Below, piece by piece: positions 17,651 through 26,449 of a stretch of 64,000 nt of DNA; the stretch's first letter is position 1, and every line of letters starts with the position of its first letter. Below the pieces are notes generated by a model that did no database searches, had not been told where the DNA came from, and saw only the letters and a program-made list of their open reading frames with translations. Where the stretch lies: assembly GCA_036401335.1 (NCBI GenBank), contig DASWVC010000293.1:1-64000 (forward strand), in the 5' to 3' direction. The position numbers and the translations under genes are program-made. This DNA comes from DASWVC01 sp036401335 (lineage in GTDB: Bacteria > Verrucomicrobiota > Verrucomicrobiia > Chthoniobacterales > JAFAMB01).

Positions 17651-17763
17651 ACCGTCAGGAGTCGACGCGGGGTCCATTGCGCGTCCTTTCCAGGTACGCT
17701 ACCATGGCCGCGGCTGCCTGGCGGCGCGGGTTTTTCAGCAACCCACGCCAACACGCAACCTTT

Positions 17764-19137
17764 ATGGATCGTCGCTCTTTTGTGCGTCAACTCGCGGCAG
17801 CGTCCGGTGTTGGATTGCTTGCCGCCAGCCGGGCTCTGGCCCAACCGGTCAGAGGGCCCGAACCGTGGGACCTCGACTTTCCGGAGGGGACCGCGCCAGT
17901 GCCGGCCGATTTTCTCGGCCTGAGCTTTGAGACCGATCGGATCGCGGACGGCGACTACCTTCTGCCGGGAAACCAGAGCCTGGTAGCGCTCGTGCGCGGC
18001 CTTGGTCCGGCTGGCACCGTTCGTATCGGCGGGAACAGCAGCGATCGCCCGGCGGGTGCATCGCCCGCCCGGGTGGGCCGTGTTCAACTCGAAAGGCTTG
18101 CCAGCTTTCTTGAGGTCACCGGGTGGCGGCTTATTTACGGGCTGAACCTCGGGTCGGGCACCGCCGAGCGCGCGGCGGCTGAGGCGCAGCTCGTTGCGGA
18201 GACCGTCGGAACCCGCCTGTTGGCCTTTCAGATCGGGAACGAGCCCGACGTTTACGCCGGCAACGGTTTGCGACCCGGCGGCTACGGTGTGGCCCCGTAC
18301 GTGCAAGACTGGAACCGGTTTTCCGCCGCGATCCGCGACAAAGTGCCAGGCGCACGGTTTGGCGGCCCGGATTTGTCCTCGGACACGAGCTGGCTGGCGC
18401 GGTTTGCGCAGGGGAGTTCGTTCAAACCGGCATTCCTTTCCCACCATTTCTACAGTGAAGGCCCGGCCGGCAATCCCAATGTCACGGAGGCACGCATGCT
18501 CGCCTCCACCCCCAGCCTGCTCCACCGGCTCGATGTCATCCGGCAAGCCGCCCCGTCCGGCCTGCCGCTGCGTATGACCGAAATCAACTCGGTCTGGAAC
18601 GGGGGTCAACCGGGAGTAAGCGATACTTTCGCCGCGGCGGTTTGGGCCTTCAACGCCCTCTGCTTGATGGCCGCGCGCGGGTGGACGGGCGTGAACTTCC
18701 ACGGCAATCAGGGCGCTTGTTACTCACCGTTGCAGCGTCAGGCGGACGGCCAATTTTATGCCGCGCCCATCTACTACGGACTCAAGCTGTTTTCTGCCCT
18801 GGGTCCCTCCTCTGTCGTCGCCAGCCCCGACTTTGATGCCGGCGCGAGCCTCCGGCGCTACGCGATGCGTGACAAAGAAGGGCGGAAACGGGCCGTCATC
18901 GTCAACCTTGATGCAAACCGGCCAGGCGTAACGACCTTGCGGGCGAGCACGCGGGGATGGCGGCTCCGCCGGTTCAGTGCGAAGAGTTTGCCCGGACCGA
19001 AGGCACCTCCTTACGGACTGCCCCGGCCGGAAACGTTGTTTGGACTGGACGGGCCCGGCGAACGGCTGCAGTCGATCGGCGACAGCATACCCGTCGCGAT
19101 TGGGCCGCTCACCGTACTCGTCTTAGAAATTTTGTAA
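17764..19137 (+). CDS. GH79-like glycoside hydrolase with Tat-type signal
   Basis: 457 aa from the ATG at 17764. The N-terminus is a twin-arginine signal (RRSFVRQLAAASG) followed by a hydrophobic stretch and ALAQ cleavage site. The barrel has the clan GH-A pattern of heparanase/beta-glucuronidase family 79: a Gly/Asn loop TVRIGGNSSD, the acid/base Glu160 in FQIGNEPD, HHFY near residue 228, and the nucleophile Glu273 in LRMTEINSVW. A C-terminal beta-domain follows. It probably cleaves uronic-acid-containing glycans in the periplasm or outside the cell. Its position inside the exopolysaccharide region suggests trimming or turnover of the cell's own polymer, or feeding on a similar one. Confidence 0.82.
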   Translation: MDRRSFVRQLAAASGVGLLAASRALAQPVRGPEPWDLDFPEGTAPVPADFLGLSFETDRIADGDYLLPGNQSLVALVRGLGPAGTVRIGGNSSDRPAGASPARVGRVQLERLASFLEVTGWRLIYGLNLGSGTAERAAAEAQLVAETVGTRLLAFQIGNEPDVYAGNGLRPGGYGVAPYVQDWNRFSAAIRDKVPGARFGGPDLSSDTSWLARFAQGSSFKPAFLSHHFYSEGPAGNPNVTEARMLASTPSLLHRLDVIRQAAPSGLPLRMTEINSVWNGGQPGVSDTFAAAVWAFNALCLMAARGWTGVNFHGNQGACYSPLQRQADGQFYAAPIYYGLKLFSALGPSSVVASPDFDAGASLRRYAMRDKEGRKRAVIVNLDANRPGVTTLRASTRGWRLRRFSAKSLPGPKAPPYGLPRPETLFGLDGPGERLQSIGDSIPVAIGPLTVLVLEIL

Positions 19138-19408
19138 CGAGAACCAGGCGCGCCGTCCTGGCCAGCAGCGGAGCTTTGCAAGGAAGGTCAGCACCATTTT
19201 GCGGCGCAGCCACCCTGCCTTGAAAACGGGGCAGCAGGTAAATGAGCCCGAAGGTCGCCGCCCACAAGGCTGAAAGGAAAAGGTGAAAAAGGTCGTCGGC
19301 GAATTCAGGCATGCCAAACGCACGCGAAAGCCGAAGGGCGGTTGCAATCGAATACAGCGTACCCAGGCTGGCCAACGACCCAAAAAGCAGGTTCAACTCA
19401 AGCGACAT
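19109..19408 (-). CDS. Hypothetical small membrane protein
   Basis: 99 aa from the ATG at 19408 (a TTG at 19438 would add 10). Two hydrophobic helices are clear (LLFGSLASLGTLYSIATAL and LFHLFLSALWAATFGLIYL), followed by a basic tail. The hydrophobic pattern and the acidic turn between helices (FADD) look real, but there is no strong ribosome-binding site, and the 3' end overlaps the last 29 bp of the GH79-like gene on the other strand. No family is recognised. Confidence 0.45.
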   Translation of the reverse strand: MSLELNLLFGSLASLGTLYSIATALRLSRAFGMPEFADDLFHLFLSALWAATFGLIYLLPRFQGRVAAPQNGADLPCKAPLLARTARLVLVTKFLRRVR

Positions 19409-19571
19409 GGGGAGAACAAGGTTCAGTGTGTCCAGCAATTTTGCTTTGCGAGGCCGATTCGCAACCTAATATTTTTGAGAAAACGCGAATTCCTGCCCGT
19501 TTCCCAATGTTTGGGGACGATTTCCGCCCCGTCCAGTGGGACGTGCACCCACGCAACGCAGCCGACCCGAA

Positions 19572-20558
19572 TCACACCGCCACTTCCCGGTGACGCCGCC
19601 GGCGGAAATATGCCCGGACATCCGCCTCTTTAAGGTCTCCGAAGTCTTTGACGCTGTGGATGATGCTATGGCCGCGCGCCAGGAGGTTTTCCGGCCGGTC
19701 GGGTAAGCCCCGGAAGCGAATGGCAAACGGCTCCTCCCGGCCGCTGCCGTCCTGAAGCGCCAAGTCGACAGACTTCACGCACATCGATACGATCATGTCC
19801 TCGACCAGGGGAGTCGGCAGCCAGACGCAGGGACGGGCCAGAAGGCTCCGGGCGTGGAGCGCGCGGACGCAGGCGTGAGAAAGCGCATAGCCGCCGCCGT
19901 AACAGTGTTCGCCCACCCGGAACCCGTTGATGAAGGCGTGACGAATCGTGTCTCGAATCAGCCGAAAACGTCCCCAAAAGGCAATCTGAACAGTGACGCC
20001 GCCGCACTTGGTGGCGCGCCAGACCGTAAATTGCTTTAACAGCTTGTCCAGTGCCCGACCCAGAGGCCTCACCGTCTCGTCGCCGCGTTCCGGCAGGCTG
20101 GGGTCCCGTATCGTTCCAATCATGCCCACTTCAGGATGGCTCGCGAACTGGCGGGACAGCGCTTGTGAGAACGGCCGGATCACCAGTGCGTCGGTGTCCA
20201 GCTTTACCGCGAACTCAAACGGCAACGCCCGTTTGGTTAATTCGTGCAACCCTGCCAGGACGGCAACGGCACAGCCGGCGGCCCACCCGCTGCCCCGTCC
20301 GTTCCGCGGATTTTTGATTTCGGTGAATCGGTCCCGGACCGTGTCCGGGACAGCGCGGTTGAACCGCGCCGGCCCGGGTTGATCGTCAACCAGGACCAAA
20401 TGGTAGTTGCCGCCCTCAAAGGTCTCCAGGGATTCCACGAGGTCGCGTACACGCTCCACCTCCCGTTCGCCGGGTCCCACGGGGACGACGACCGCAAATC
20501 CTGCCGATCGCCCCGGTACCGCCCGGCTGAGTTCTTCGTCCGTCCCTGTTCGGCTCAC
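19572..20558 (-). CDS. GT-A-like glycosyltransferase of a local two-member family
   Basis: 328 aa with a GTG start. It has the nucleotide-sugar-binding strand order of GT-A enzymes (FAVVVPVGPGEREVERVRD; YHLVLVDDQPG) and a DxD-type metal motif in FAVKLDTDALVI. It is not the common GT2 form: the segment NPRNGRGSGWAAGCAVAVLAGL and the C-terminal GHSIIHSVKDFGDLKEADV are shared with the gene at 60581-61519 and define a local family. It is probably an inner-membrane-associated or cytoplasmic transferase for polysaccharide synthesis, with donor and acceptor unknown. It is divergent from the DRRPIGS-family gene at 20661. Confidence 0.75.
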   Translation of the reverse strand: MSRTGTDEELSRAVPGRSAGFAVVVPVGPGEREVERVRDLVESLETFEGGNYHLVLVDDQPGPARFNRAVPDTVRDRFTEIKNPRNGRGSGWAAGCAVAVLAGLHELTKRALPFEFAVKLDTDALVIRPFSQALSRQFASHPEVGMIGTIRDPSLPERGDETVRPLGRALDKLLKQFTVWRATKCGGVTVQIAFWGRFRLIRDTIRHAFINGFRVGEHCYGGGYALSHACVRALHARSLLARPCVWLPTPLVEDMIVSMCVKSVDLALQDGSGREEPFAIRFRGLPDRPENLLARGHSIIHSVKDFGDLKEADVRAYFRRRRHREVAV

Positions 20559-20660
20559 CCGGCATACTTTTAGCGCATTTGAGGTGGGCGCAAGTTCCGC
20601 TTTCGCTTAACCTTTCGTCCGCAGGCCCGGCGCGGCCTAAATGTCTGTCCCGCTTTTGTG

Positions 20661-22358
20661 ATGAACTTTATCCTGCAACGGTTACCGGAACTCTCGCGTC
20701 GTGTCCGGTACCGGGGGTGCGTGTCGTCCCTGGCCGTCGCGGGTGCGCTGTACCTCGGCCTGCACGCAAACCTCGTGTTTGCCGAGGAACCGGGGATCGC
20801 CTTACGGTTCAGTGAACGCGGATTGGCGTCGCTTACTTACCACGGTCAGGAGTTTCTTGACTCGGCCGGCAAAGAGCCACGCGGTGAACCGGTAATGTCG
20901 GTTTGGCTGGAAGGCGACCCCAAACAACATTACGACGGCCCGAAGGAATCACGTTGGCCCGATCCAAACACCTTTGTGCGGTTGTACCCCTGGGGCTTGG
21001 CCACGGTGCATTATGGCGTGGCGGGAGACAACCTGAACGTGACGGTGGAGGTCCACAACACCTCTGCCCAGCAGGTCCGAAAAGCGCAGTGTGACCTTTT
21101 TTACCTGCGCTTCCCTGACGGGCTCACCCCGGATCGGTGGGACAACACGGATCCGCCCAAAAACGACGGTCGTCTTGCCCCGACGGTGCTAACCGCTTCG
21201 TACCGCCAGGGCAAACTGGTGACAGTTGACCCGGATCCTGGCGTTGCGACTTACACCCGCTTTGGTTCACGCCAGGGCGCAGGTTACCAGCTTTCGCTCG
21301 CGAGCCTGGCTCCGCTCGCACCGGGCCAGACGGTTCGGCTCTCCACCAGTTGCCGGTTCCGGCCGCCCGACGCGCCGGTTGAACAAGTCGCCGCAGACGT
21401 TTACCATCGGTTCCGCGACCAGCATCCACGTTCCTCCCAATGGGCCGATCGCCGGCCGATCGGTTCGCTGATGCTTGCTCGGGTCAATACAAAATGGGCA
21501 ACCAACCCCCGGGGCTGGCTCAACGACCCGTCTCTCGACGTGTTCACCCCGAACCGACGGGCCGTGTTCTGGGAACGCTTGTTTGCGTTCGTGAATGCCA
21601 CGGTGACGAACCTCCGCATGATGGATGCACAAGGCGTCATCGTGTGGGACCTGGAGGGAGAACAATTCCCCCAGGGAGAAGCAACCTATGCCGGAGATCC
21701 ACGCCTGCTCCCCAAACTCGCTCCCGAAATGGAGCCGGTCGCTGATGCCCTGTTTGAAAAATTCAAACGAGCGGGTCTCCGGGTCGGCGTCTGCCTGCGT
21801 GCCGATGCGGTCACCTTCCGGCCCAATGGAAGCTTTTACCAAAAAGTTTTCATGGACCGTCAGTTGCTCCTGCAGTCCCTGGACGACCGCATCGCCTACG
21901 CCAAGGCCCGTTGGGGGTGCACAATTTATTACATAGATTCGTTCGGCGGCCCGCCGGCGTATGATCCGGACGTTCTGCGGCAACTGGCGGAAAAGCACCC
22001 CGATGTGCTGCTGGTTCCAGAATTCGAGCAGACCCTCACGTACGCCTACGCTGCGCCTTACAAGGAATTACGCCCAATGGGGCGGAACCCGGGCACCGGT
22101 TCAACGCCGTCCCGCGTCACGGCGGTGTACCCTGACGCGTTTAGTGTGATCAATGTGGCCGATGGCGATTTGCCGGGCCGCCGCGCCGAACTGCTTCAGG
22201 CGGTACGCCGTGGGGACGTGCTGCTCTTTCGGGCGTGGTATCGCAACCAAGAGTTTGCCATGGTTCGGACCATCACGCAGGAGGCAAGGGCTACGTCGGG
22301 TCGAGAGCCGGTGCACGGCCGGCCCGTAAGCGGAAATCCCGGTCCGGTAGGGCGGTGA
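20661..22358 (+). CDS. Secreted DRRPIGS-family protein, two-domain form (paralogue 2)
   Basis: 565 aa from the ATG at 20661. A signal peptide with a long n-region ends near residue 40 (LHANLVFA/EEPG). An N-terminal beta-rich domain (about 45-255) contains FSERGLASLTYHGQEFL, WGLATVHYGVAGDNLNVTV and WDNTDPPKNDGR, resembling sugar-binding beta-sandwiches that precede glycosidase barrels. The C-terminal domain has DRRPIGSLMLAR, NPRGWL, VIVWDLEGEQFPQG, APEMEPVADALF, RWGCTIYYIDSFGG, VLLVPEFEQ and GDVLLFRAWYRN. The conserved acids in WDxEGEQ, YxDS and VPE are candidates for catalysis. No characterised family is recognised. The context of glycosyltransferases and export genes suggests action on the exported glycan. 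Confidence 0.85.
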   Translation: MNFILQRLPELSRRVRYRGCVSSLAVAGALYLGLHANLVFAEEPGIALRFSERGLASLTYHGQEFLDSAGKEPRGEPVMSVWLEGDPKQHYDGPKESRWPDPNTFVRLYPWGLATVHYGVAGDNLNVTVEVHNTSAQQVRKAQCDLFYLRFPDGLTPDRWDNTDPPKNDGRLAPTVLTASYRQGKLVTVDPDPGVATYTRFGSRQGAGYQLSLASLAPLAPGQTVRLSTSCRFRPPDAPVEQVAADVYHRFRDQHPRSSQWADRRPIGSLMLARVNTKWATNPRGWLNDPSLDVFTPNRRAVFWERLFAFVNATVTNLRMMDAQGVIVWDLEGEQFPQGEATYAGDPRLLPKLAPEMEPVADALFEKFKRAGLRVGVCLRADAVTFRPNGSFYQKVFMDRQLLLQSLDDRIAYAKARWGCTIYYIDSFGGPPAYDPDVLRQLAEKHPDVLLVPEFEQTLTYAYAAPYKELRPMGRNPGTGSTPSRVTAVYPDAFSVINVADGDLPGRRAELLQAVRRGDVLLFRAWYRNQEFAMVRTITQEARATSGREPVHGRPVSGNPGPVGR

Positions 22359-22370
22359 AACCCGACGCGG

Positions 22371-23120
22371 TCAGTCCAACGGCACCAGTCCGAACGCGGC
22401 CCGTACAACCGGCGTCAGCGGGCGGGTCCGCATAAGCTTCGACAACGTGGCCCGCACGCCGAGGTGCCGCAAGTTCGGGCCGCTGTTGTTTTCCCCCGTT
22501 TCCTTCACATAAATGGCGCCGGGGAAAGGCAGTCGTTCCAATGGCCGGCCGGTTCCGGCCAGGTATTTAGCAATCGCATGGTGGCCGTGACAAAGAATAA
22601 AGAATCGCTCACGAAGAGAATCCAGGTCCTCGGGCAATTCTGCCGATGCGAGCCGGATGATGTTGGAGGTACCACAACGAAGGTGAAAATCGGCGTGCCG
22701 CTCCAGCCAATGACTGCCCTCGTCATGGCTGTACCCCAGCGGGATGAACCAACCGTTGGATTGCGGATGGCGCGACACCAGTGCGGCCAGCGCCCGGTGG
22801 ACCAGATCGTCGGCATCCACGCCCATGACAAAACCACCGCCGACTTCTCGCACCGCCATCAAGCCGCGCCGAACTTTGCGGGCTTTATCGGCAATCTGCG
22901 ACTGCTTATCTGCCGCCGGGATCGGGAAATCACCGTGGACGATGCGCAGATTCGGGTGCATGGACATCCCCTCAGGAGGTTGGTTGCAGACCAGAAACAC
23001 ACGGAACTGGTCGGAGGTTTGCCGGTAAAGCGAGCGCAACGTTCGTCGACACAGGCGAGAAACCTGTTTCCAATCGTTCGAGGCTTGTGGGCTCTTCAAA
23101 GGGACGATGAAGTTGAGCAT
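22371..23120 (-). CDS. GT2-like glycosyltransferase
   Basis: 249 aa. It opens with the strand LNFIVPLKSP and a helix containing RRTLRSLYRQTS, has VFLVCNQPPEGM as the second strand, and a metal-binding GVDADDLVH motif near residue 100, a DxD in a GT-A fold. The C-terminus contains KETGENNSGPNLR, similar to the cap of putative glycosyltransferases in capsule loci. It probably adds a sugar during exopolysaccharide synthesis in the cytoplasm. It is convergent with the DRRPIGS gene at 20661, only 12 bp apart. Confidence 0.78.
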   Translation of the reverse strand: MLNFIVPLKSPQASNDWKQVSRLCRRTLRSLYRQTSDQFRVFLVCNQPPEGMSMHPNLRIVHGDFPIPAADKQSQIADKARKVRRGLMAVREVGGGFVMGVDADDLVHRALAALVSRHPQSNGWFIPLGYSHDEGSHWLERHADFHLRCGTSNIIRLASAELPEDLDSLRERFFILCHGHHAIAKYLAGTGRPLERLPFPGAIYVKETGENNSGPNLRHLGVRATLSKLMRTRPLTPVVRAAFGLVPLD

Positions 23121-23198
23121 AGGGAGAAGGGCTGGCCGGCCCTCGGAGAACCGATCACGGGCGGGACGTAGCGGCGGGACGGGCGACGCACGGCTTGA

Positions 23199-24929
23199 CT
23201 ACCATTTTAGGCCGGCCGGAAGCGGCCACCGCAACACCTGGCGGGCCTTGGCGAGCCGCGCCGCGAGCTTGGCATAATTCACGTCTTGCACGATCGAACC
23301 GTCCTCAATCGCCTGCACCGCGGCCGCCGCCGTGGACTGTCCCAAAATCATTTCCGTCGGTTCCATCCGGATCGCTGAAAAACAGACGTGACTCGCTGAA
23401 AGGCAAACCGGCACCAGCAGGTTCTGGCACTCCGAACGTTTTGGCACGGTGGCGGTGTAAGCCACGGGAAAGGGACCTGGAATGCGCTCCAAAAAGTGGC
23501 CCTCAAGTCTCACGTTCCCTTCTTTGCAGATGCGGTGCACCCAATGCGAGTCGAGGAAGTAAGCGGCCAGGCCAATCGATCGATCGGCGATCCTTTGCCC
23601 TTTTGCGTTCTGTTCCAACATGACGTAATCGGACACCATCCGTCTACCCTCGCGGATGTACAATTGGTAAGGCCAGTTGCCGTTGTCCTGGAACTCGTCC
23701 CGGCAGAGGCCGTACGTGAGCCACTCCCGGCGGATTGCCGGCGGCACGGCGCTGCTGTGCCCGAGGAAGTAGAGCAACCCGGCCGTGTACCGTCGAAGCT
23801 CGGCCGCAAACTGCTCGCGGTCTTCCGATGAGCTTTCAATGTACCCGTCATTGTAACCGATGAGGTCCGTGGAGAGCAGCCCATTCGTGAAAGAGGTCGA
23901 ACAATTGACGTCGAACTTCTGGTTCGGCAGGGCGTCAATCTTCAGAAACGATCTTAGTTCCAGAGTCTCGCCACGGCTCAGCCGCTGCTGAATGTCGCGG
24001 GCAAGCAGTTCGTAATCTCTTTCGTCGTATCCCGGCGGAGCGGTGAAGGGAATGCGGTTTGCGGCATTCCGGGTCAGGCACAAACGGTACCCGTAAGCCT
24101 GAACGCCTCCGTCGGCAGCACCGACGGGCAAGTCCCGGTCTGCCTGCACGTAAGGCAAAAGGCCGGAGGCAGGCCGACCAGGCTCCCGGAACGCACTCAG
24201 GGGTTCCCCGTCCTGCGGCGGCCGGACGCCGTTAAGGGTCTCTTGGTACTTGGCATTGGCTTCGCGGCCGATGGTGCGGCTGACGCCCGCTCCTGCCAGC
24301 AAATCCCCTTCGTAAGACGCATCGATGAACATCTGCGCACGGAAGGTGGCACGCCCCGCCGTGGTGACCGAGACGATTTTCTTCCCGCTCACCTCAACCC
24401 GATCCAGCTTGTCGCCCATGGCCACATGGACGCTACTTTCCCGGATCATCTCATTGAAGACCCTTTCCGCCACATGGGGCTCGAACGTCATCGAGTCTGG
24501 CCGTTCATAAACGTGGCCGACCCTCGCGAAAAACTCCTGAGAGATCCCTCCGACGACGGCTTTGAAGGCGGGCAGATAATCGGAAAATCCAAGCCCGCTG
24601 GTCATCATGCCGCCAAGATGACGGGTGGGTTCGATCAGCACGGCGCGTCCGCCCATCCTGCCGACCTGAACCGCAGCAGCAATCCCCGCCGGGGTACCGC
24701 CATAAATCACGACATCGGCCTCGTGCGGATCGACGCCGGTGACCCCGTGCACCAGCTTTCTTTTACTGCTCTGAGTTACTACTGCGGCTATCAGGACAGC
24801 GATGCAGATGGCCATTACAAACCGCAGGCGGTTCGGATAGGCGGCAAATGGTGCCGTTCGCCCCCCCATTCGAACGCCGGTCCGCGCGGTTTTTGGGACC
24901 AGCCATCCCAGCTTCAACTTCAGCCGCAT
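23199..24929 (-). CDS. FAD-dependent oxidoreductase, xanthan-lyase-associated type
   Basis: 576 aa. An N-terminal hydrophobic anchor (FVMAICIAVLIAAVV) is followed by the FAD-binding motif ADVVIYGGTPAGIAAAVQ and LIEPTRHLGGMMTSGLGFSD, typical of the FAD_oxidored family often annotated as xanthan lyase. Other family marks are FIDASYEGDLLAGAGVS and ILGQSTAAAAVQA near the C-terminus. The enzyme probably oxidises a carbohydrate or related substrate outside the cytoplasmic membrane. The family is common in Verrucomicrobia and Planctomycetes polysaccharide regions. The start is the ATG at 24929; later Met residues at about positions 21 and 39 would shorten only the n-region. Confidence 0.85.
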   Translation of the reverse strand: MRLKLKLGWLVPKTARTGVRMGGRTAPFAAYPNRLRFVMAICIAVLIAAVVTQSSKRKLVHGVTGVDPHEADVVIYGGTPAGIAAAVQVGRMGGRAVLIEPTRHLGGMMTSGLGFSDYLPAFKAVVGGISQEFFARVGHVYERPDSMTFEPHVAERVFNEMIRESSVHVAMGDKLDRVEVSGKKIVSVTTAGRATFRAQMFIDASYEGDLLAGAGVSRTIGREANAKYQETLNGVRPPQDGEPLSAFREPGRPASGLLPYVQADRDLPVGAADGGVQAYGYRLCLTRNAANRIPFTAPPGYDERDYELLARDIQQRLSRGETLELRSFLKIDALPNQKFDVNCSTSFTNGLLSTDLIGYNDGYIESSSEDREQFAAELRRYTAGLLYFLGHSSAVPPAIRREWLTYGLCRDEFQDNGNWPYQLYIREGRRMVSDYVMLEQNAKGQRIADRSIGLAAYFLDSHWVHRICKEGNVRLEGHFLERIPGPFPVAYTATVPKRSECQNLLVPVCLSASHVCFSAIRMEPTEMILGQSTAAAAVQAIEDGSIVQDVNYAKLAARLAKARQVLRWPLPAGLKW

Positions 24930-25180
24930 CGGGTAAATTAACGTACCACCCGGGCGCGCGCGAATGCCAAAGCGGCCGACGGGCTTGGGCGGGAGAGTTG
25001 GCCCCGTTCGGGTTCACGGCCGCGGGCCAGCCGGTCGGCCGCCCGGAGCGCGTGTTTGCCATTGGGGAGGAGTTGTGCAACCTCTTTCGCCGTCGCTTGA
25101 CGTGGAAGGGGCCGGAGTGAGCCTCTGGGAGCGGACGTTGGCCGATCGCGGCCGCCCGGCGTTGCGCGGTGCGAATACGT

Positions 25181-26449
25181 ATGGGTAAACCGATTATAGA
25201 AGCGCACAAGCTGGGGAAGCGCTACCGACTGGGCGTGTTGGGTGCGCGGACGTTGCGCGAAGATGCCGGACGCCTGGTTCGCAATCTGTGGGACCGGCCG
25301 GGCGCTGAGCATCGCGAGCGTGAGCGAAAGGGCTTCTCCTGGGCGCTGCGTGACGTGTCCTTTGACATTCAACCCGGGGAAACCGTCGGGTTTATCGGCG
25401 GCAATGGCGCCGGCAAATCCACGTTGCTCAAACTCCTCGCCCGGATAACCGAACCAAGCGCGGGCCATGCCAAAATCCGCGGCAAGGTCGCGGCTTTGCT
25501 GGAAGTCGGGTCTGGCTTTCACCAGGAATTAACCGGGCGCGAAAACATCTTTTTGAACGCGGCTATTCTGGGAATGTCGCGAGCTGCGACGCGCCAGCGG
25601 TTGGACGCGATCATCGATTTCTCCGGGGTCGAGAAGTACGTGGACACACCCGTAAAACGGTACTCCAGCGGCATGCGGGTGCGCCTGGCCTTTGCGGTCG
25701 CAGCCTTTCTGGAGCCCGATATCCTGATTGCCGATGAGGTGCTCGCGGTGGGAGATGCAAGCTTTCAAAAGAAAAGCCTCGGCAAGATGGGCGAGGTCGC
25801 CCGAGAAGGCCGCACCGTGCTTTTTGTCAGCCACGACCTCGCCGCGGTCCAACACCTTTGTCAACGGGTGGTGGTGCTCAAAGACGGCACACTGGTCACC
25901 GACGGGCCGGCAACTGCCTCGATCCGGACGTACCTCGGCTCGATTTCGTCGGCCCGCGCCGGCCAGGATCTTACCGACCGGCGACCGTCTACCGGGCCGC
26001 ACCTCGTTGGTTTTTCCGTTAACCAAGGCGAGCACACGGTGGATGACCTGCTGGCCAGCGGACGCCGGGCCGAGTTGTCGTTTGCCTTGCGGAACGTGCA
26101 GGCCAACGTGCATTGTTGCGTGGAACTGTATTCCGAAGCCGGAGTGCTGGTCACCCGTTTTGCCACCCGCGGCTACATCGACGGCGATTTCTCCGGCGAC
26201 ATCACCCTGCGCTGCCGGACCGACCAACTATTACTTAACCCCGGACGCTACCGGCTGGCCTTTCAGATTTTCCAGCGGGACGCTCTGGTGGAATATCACG
26301 AACACCTCACCACGTTCGACGTTGCCCGCGGCACCGTCGGTGCCCACCAACTCTGGAGCCAGGAAACCAACGGGTTGTTTTTTTTCCCGCACGACTGGAC
26401 GGCTGAACCGCTTGAGGCGCCTGCCCTGGTGCCTTCAGCCACCGCCTAA
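25181..26449 (+). CDS. wzt: ABC-2 polysaccharide exporter ATPase with C-terminal glycan-binding domain (Wzt-like)
   Basis: 422 aa from the ATG at 25181. The ATPase domain (about 5-245) has Walker A GGNGAGKST, Q-loop region, signature YSSGMRVRLAFA, Walker B DILIADEVLAVGD and switch His in FVSHDL, all intact. The extended C-terminus (about 265-415) has the beta-sandwich look of the Wzt carbohydrate-binding domain that recognises the finished glycan end (LRNVQANVHCCVELYSEAG; LLNPGRYRLAFQIF). Its permease partner is normally adjacent, but here the only matching permease is at 52993. Its stop codon overlaps the stop of the convergent pyruvyltransferase gene (CTAA). Confidence 0.92.
   Translation: MGKPIIEAHKLGKRYRLGVLGARTLREDAGRLVRNLWDRPGAEHRERERKGFSWALRDVSFDIQPGETVGFIGGNGAGKSTLLKLLARITEPSAGHAKIRGKVAALLEVGSGFHQELTGRENIFLNAAILGMSRAATRQRLDAIIDFSGVEKYVDTPVKRYSSGMRVRLAFAVAAFLEPDILIADEVLAVGDASFQKKSLGKMGEVAREGRTVLFVSHDLAAVQHLCQRVVVLKDGTLVTDGPATASIRTYLGSISSARAGQDLTDRRPSTGPHLVGFSVNQGEHTVDDLLASGRRAELSFALRNVQANVHCCVELYSEAGVLVTRFATRGYIDGDFSGDITLRCRTDQLLLNPGRYRLAFQIFQRDALVEYHEHLTTFDVARGTVGAHQLWSQETNGLFFFPHDWTAEPLEAPALVPSATA

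Noticed and set aside
17623..18702. Long minus-strand frame opposite the GH79-like gene
   Set aside because: Antisense shadow of a gene with clear catalytic motifs; composition is Arg/Gly/Pro rich.
24938..25522. Minus-strand frame across the spacer before wzt
   Set aside because: It covers the Walker A region of wzt in antisense and shows no family features.
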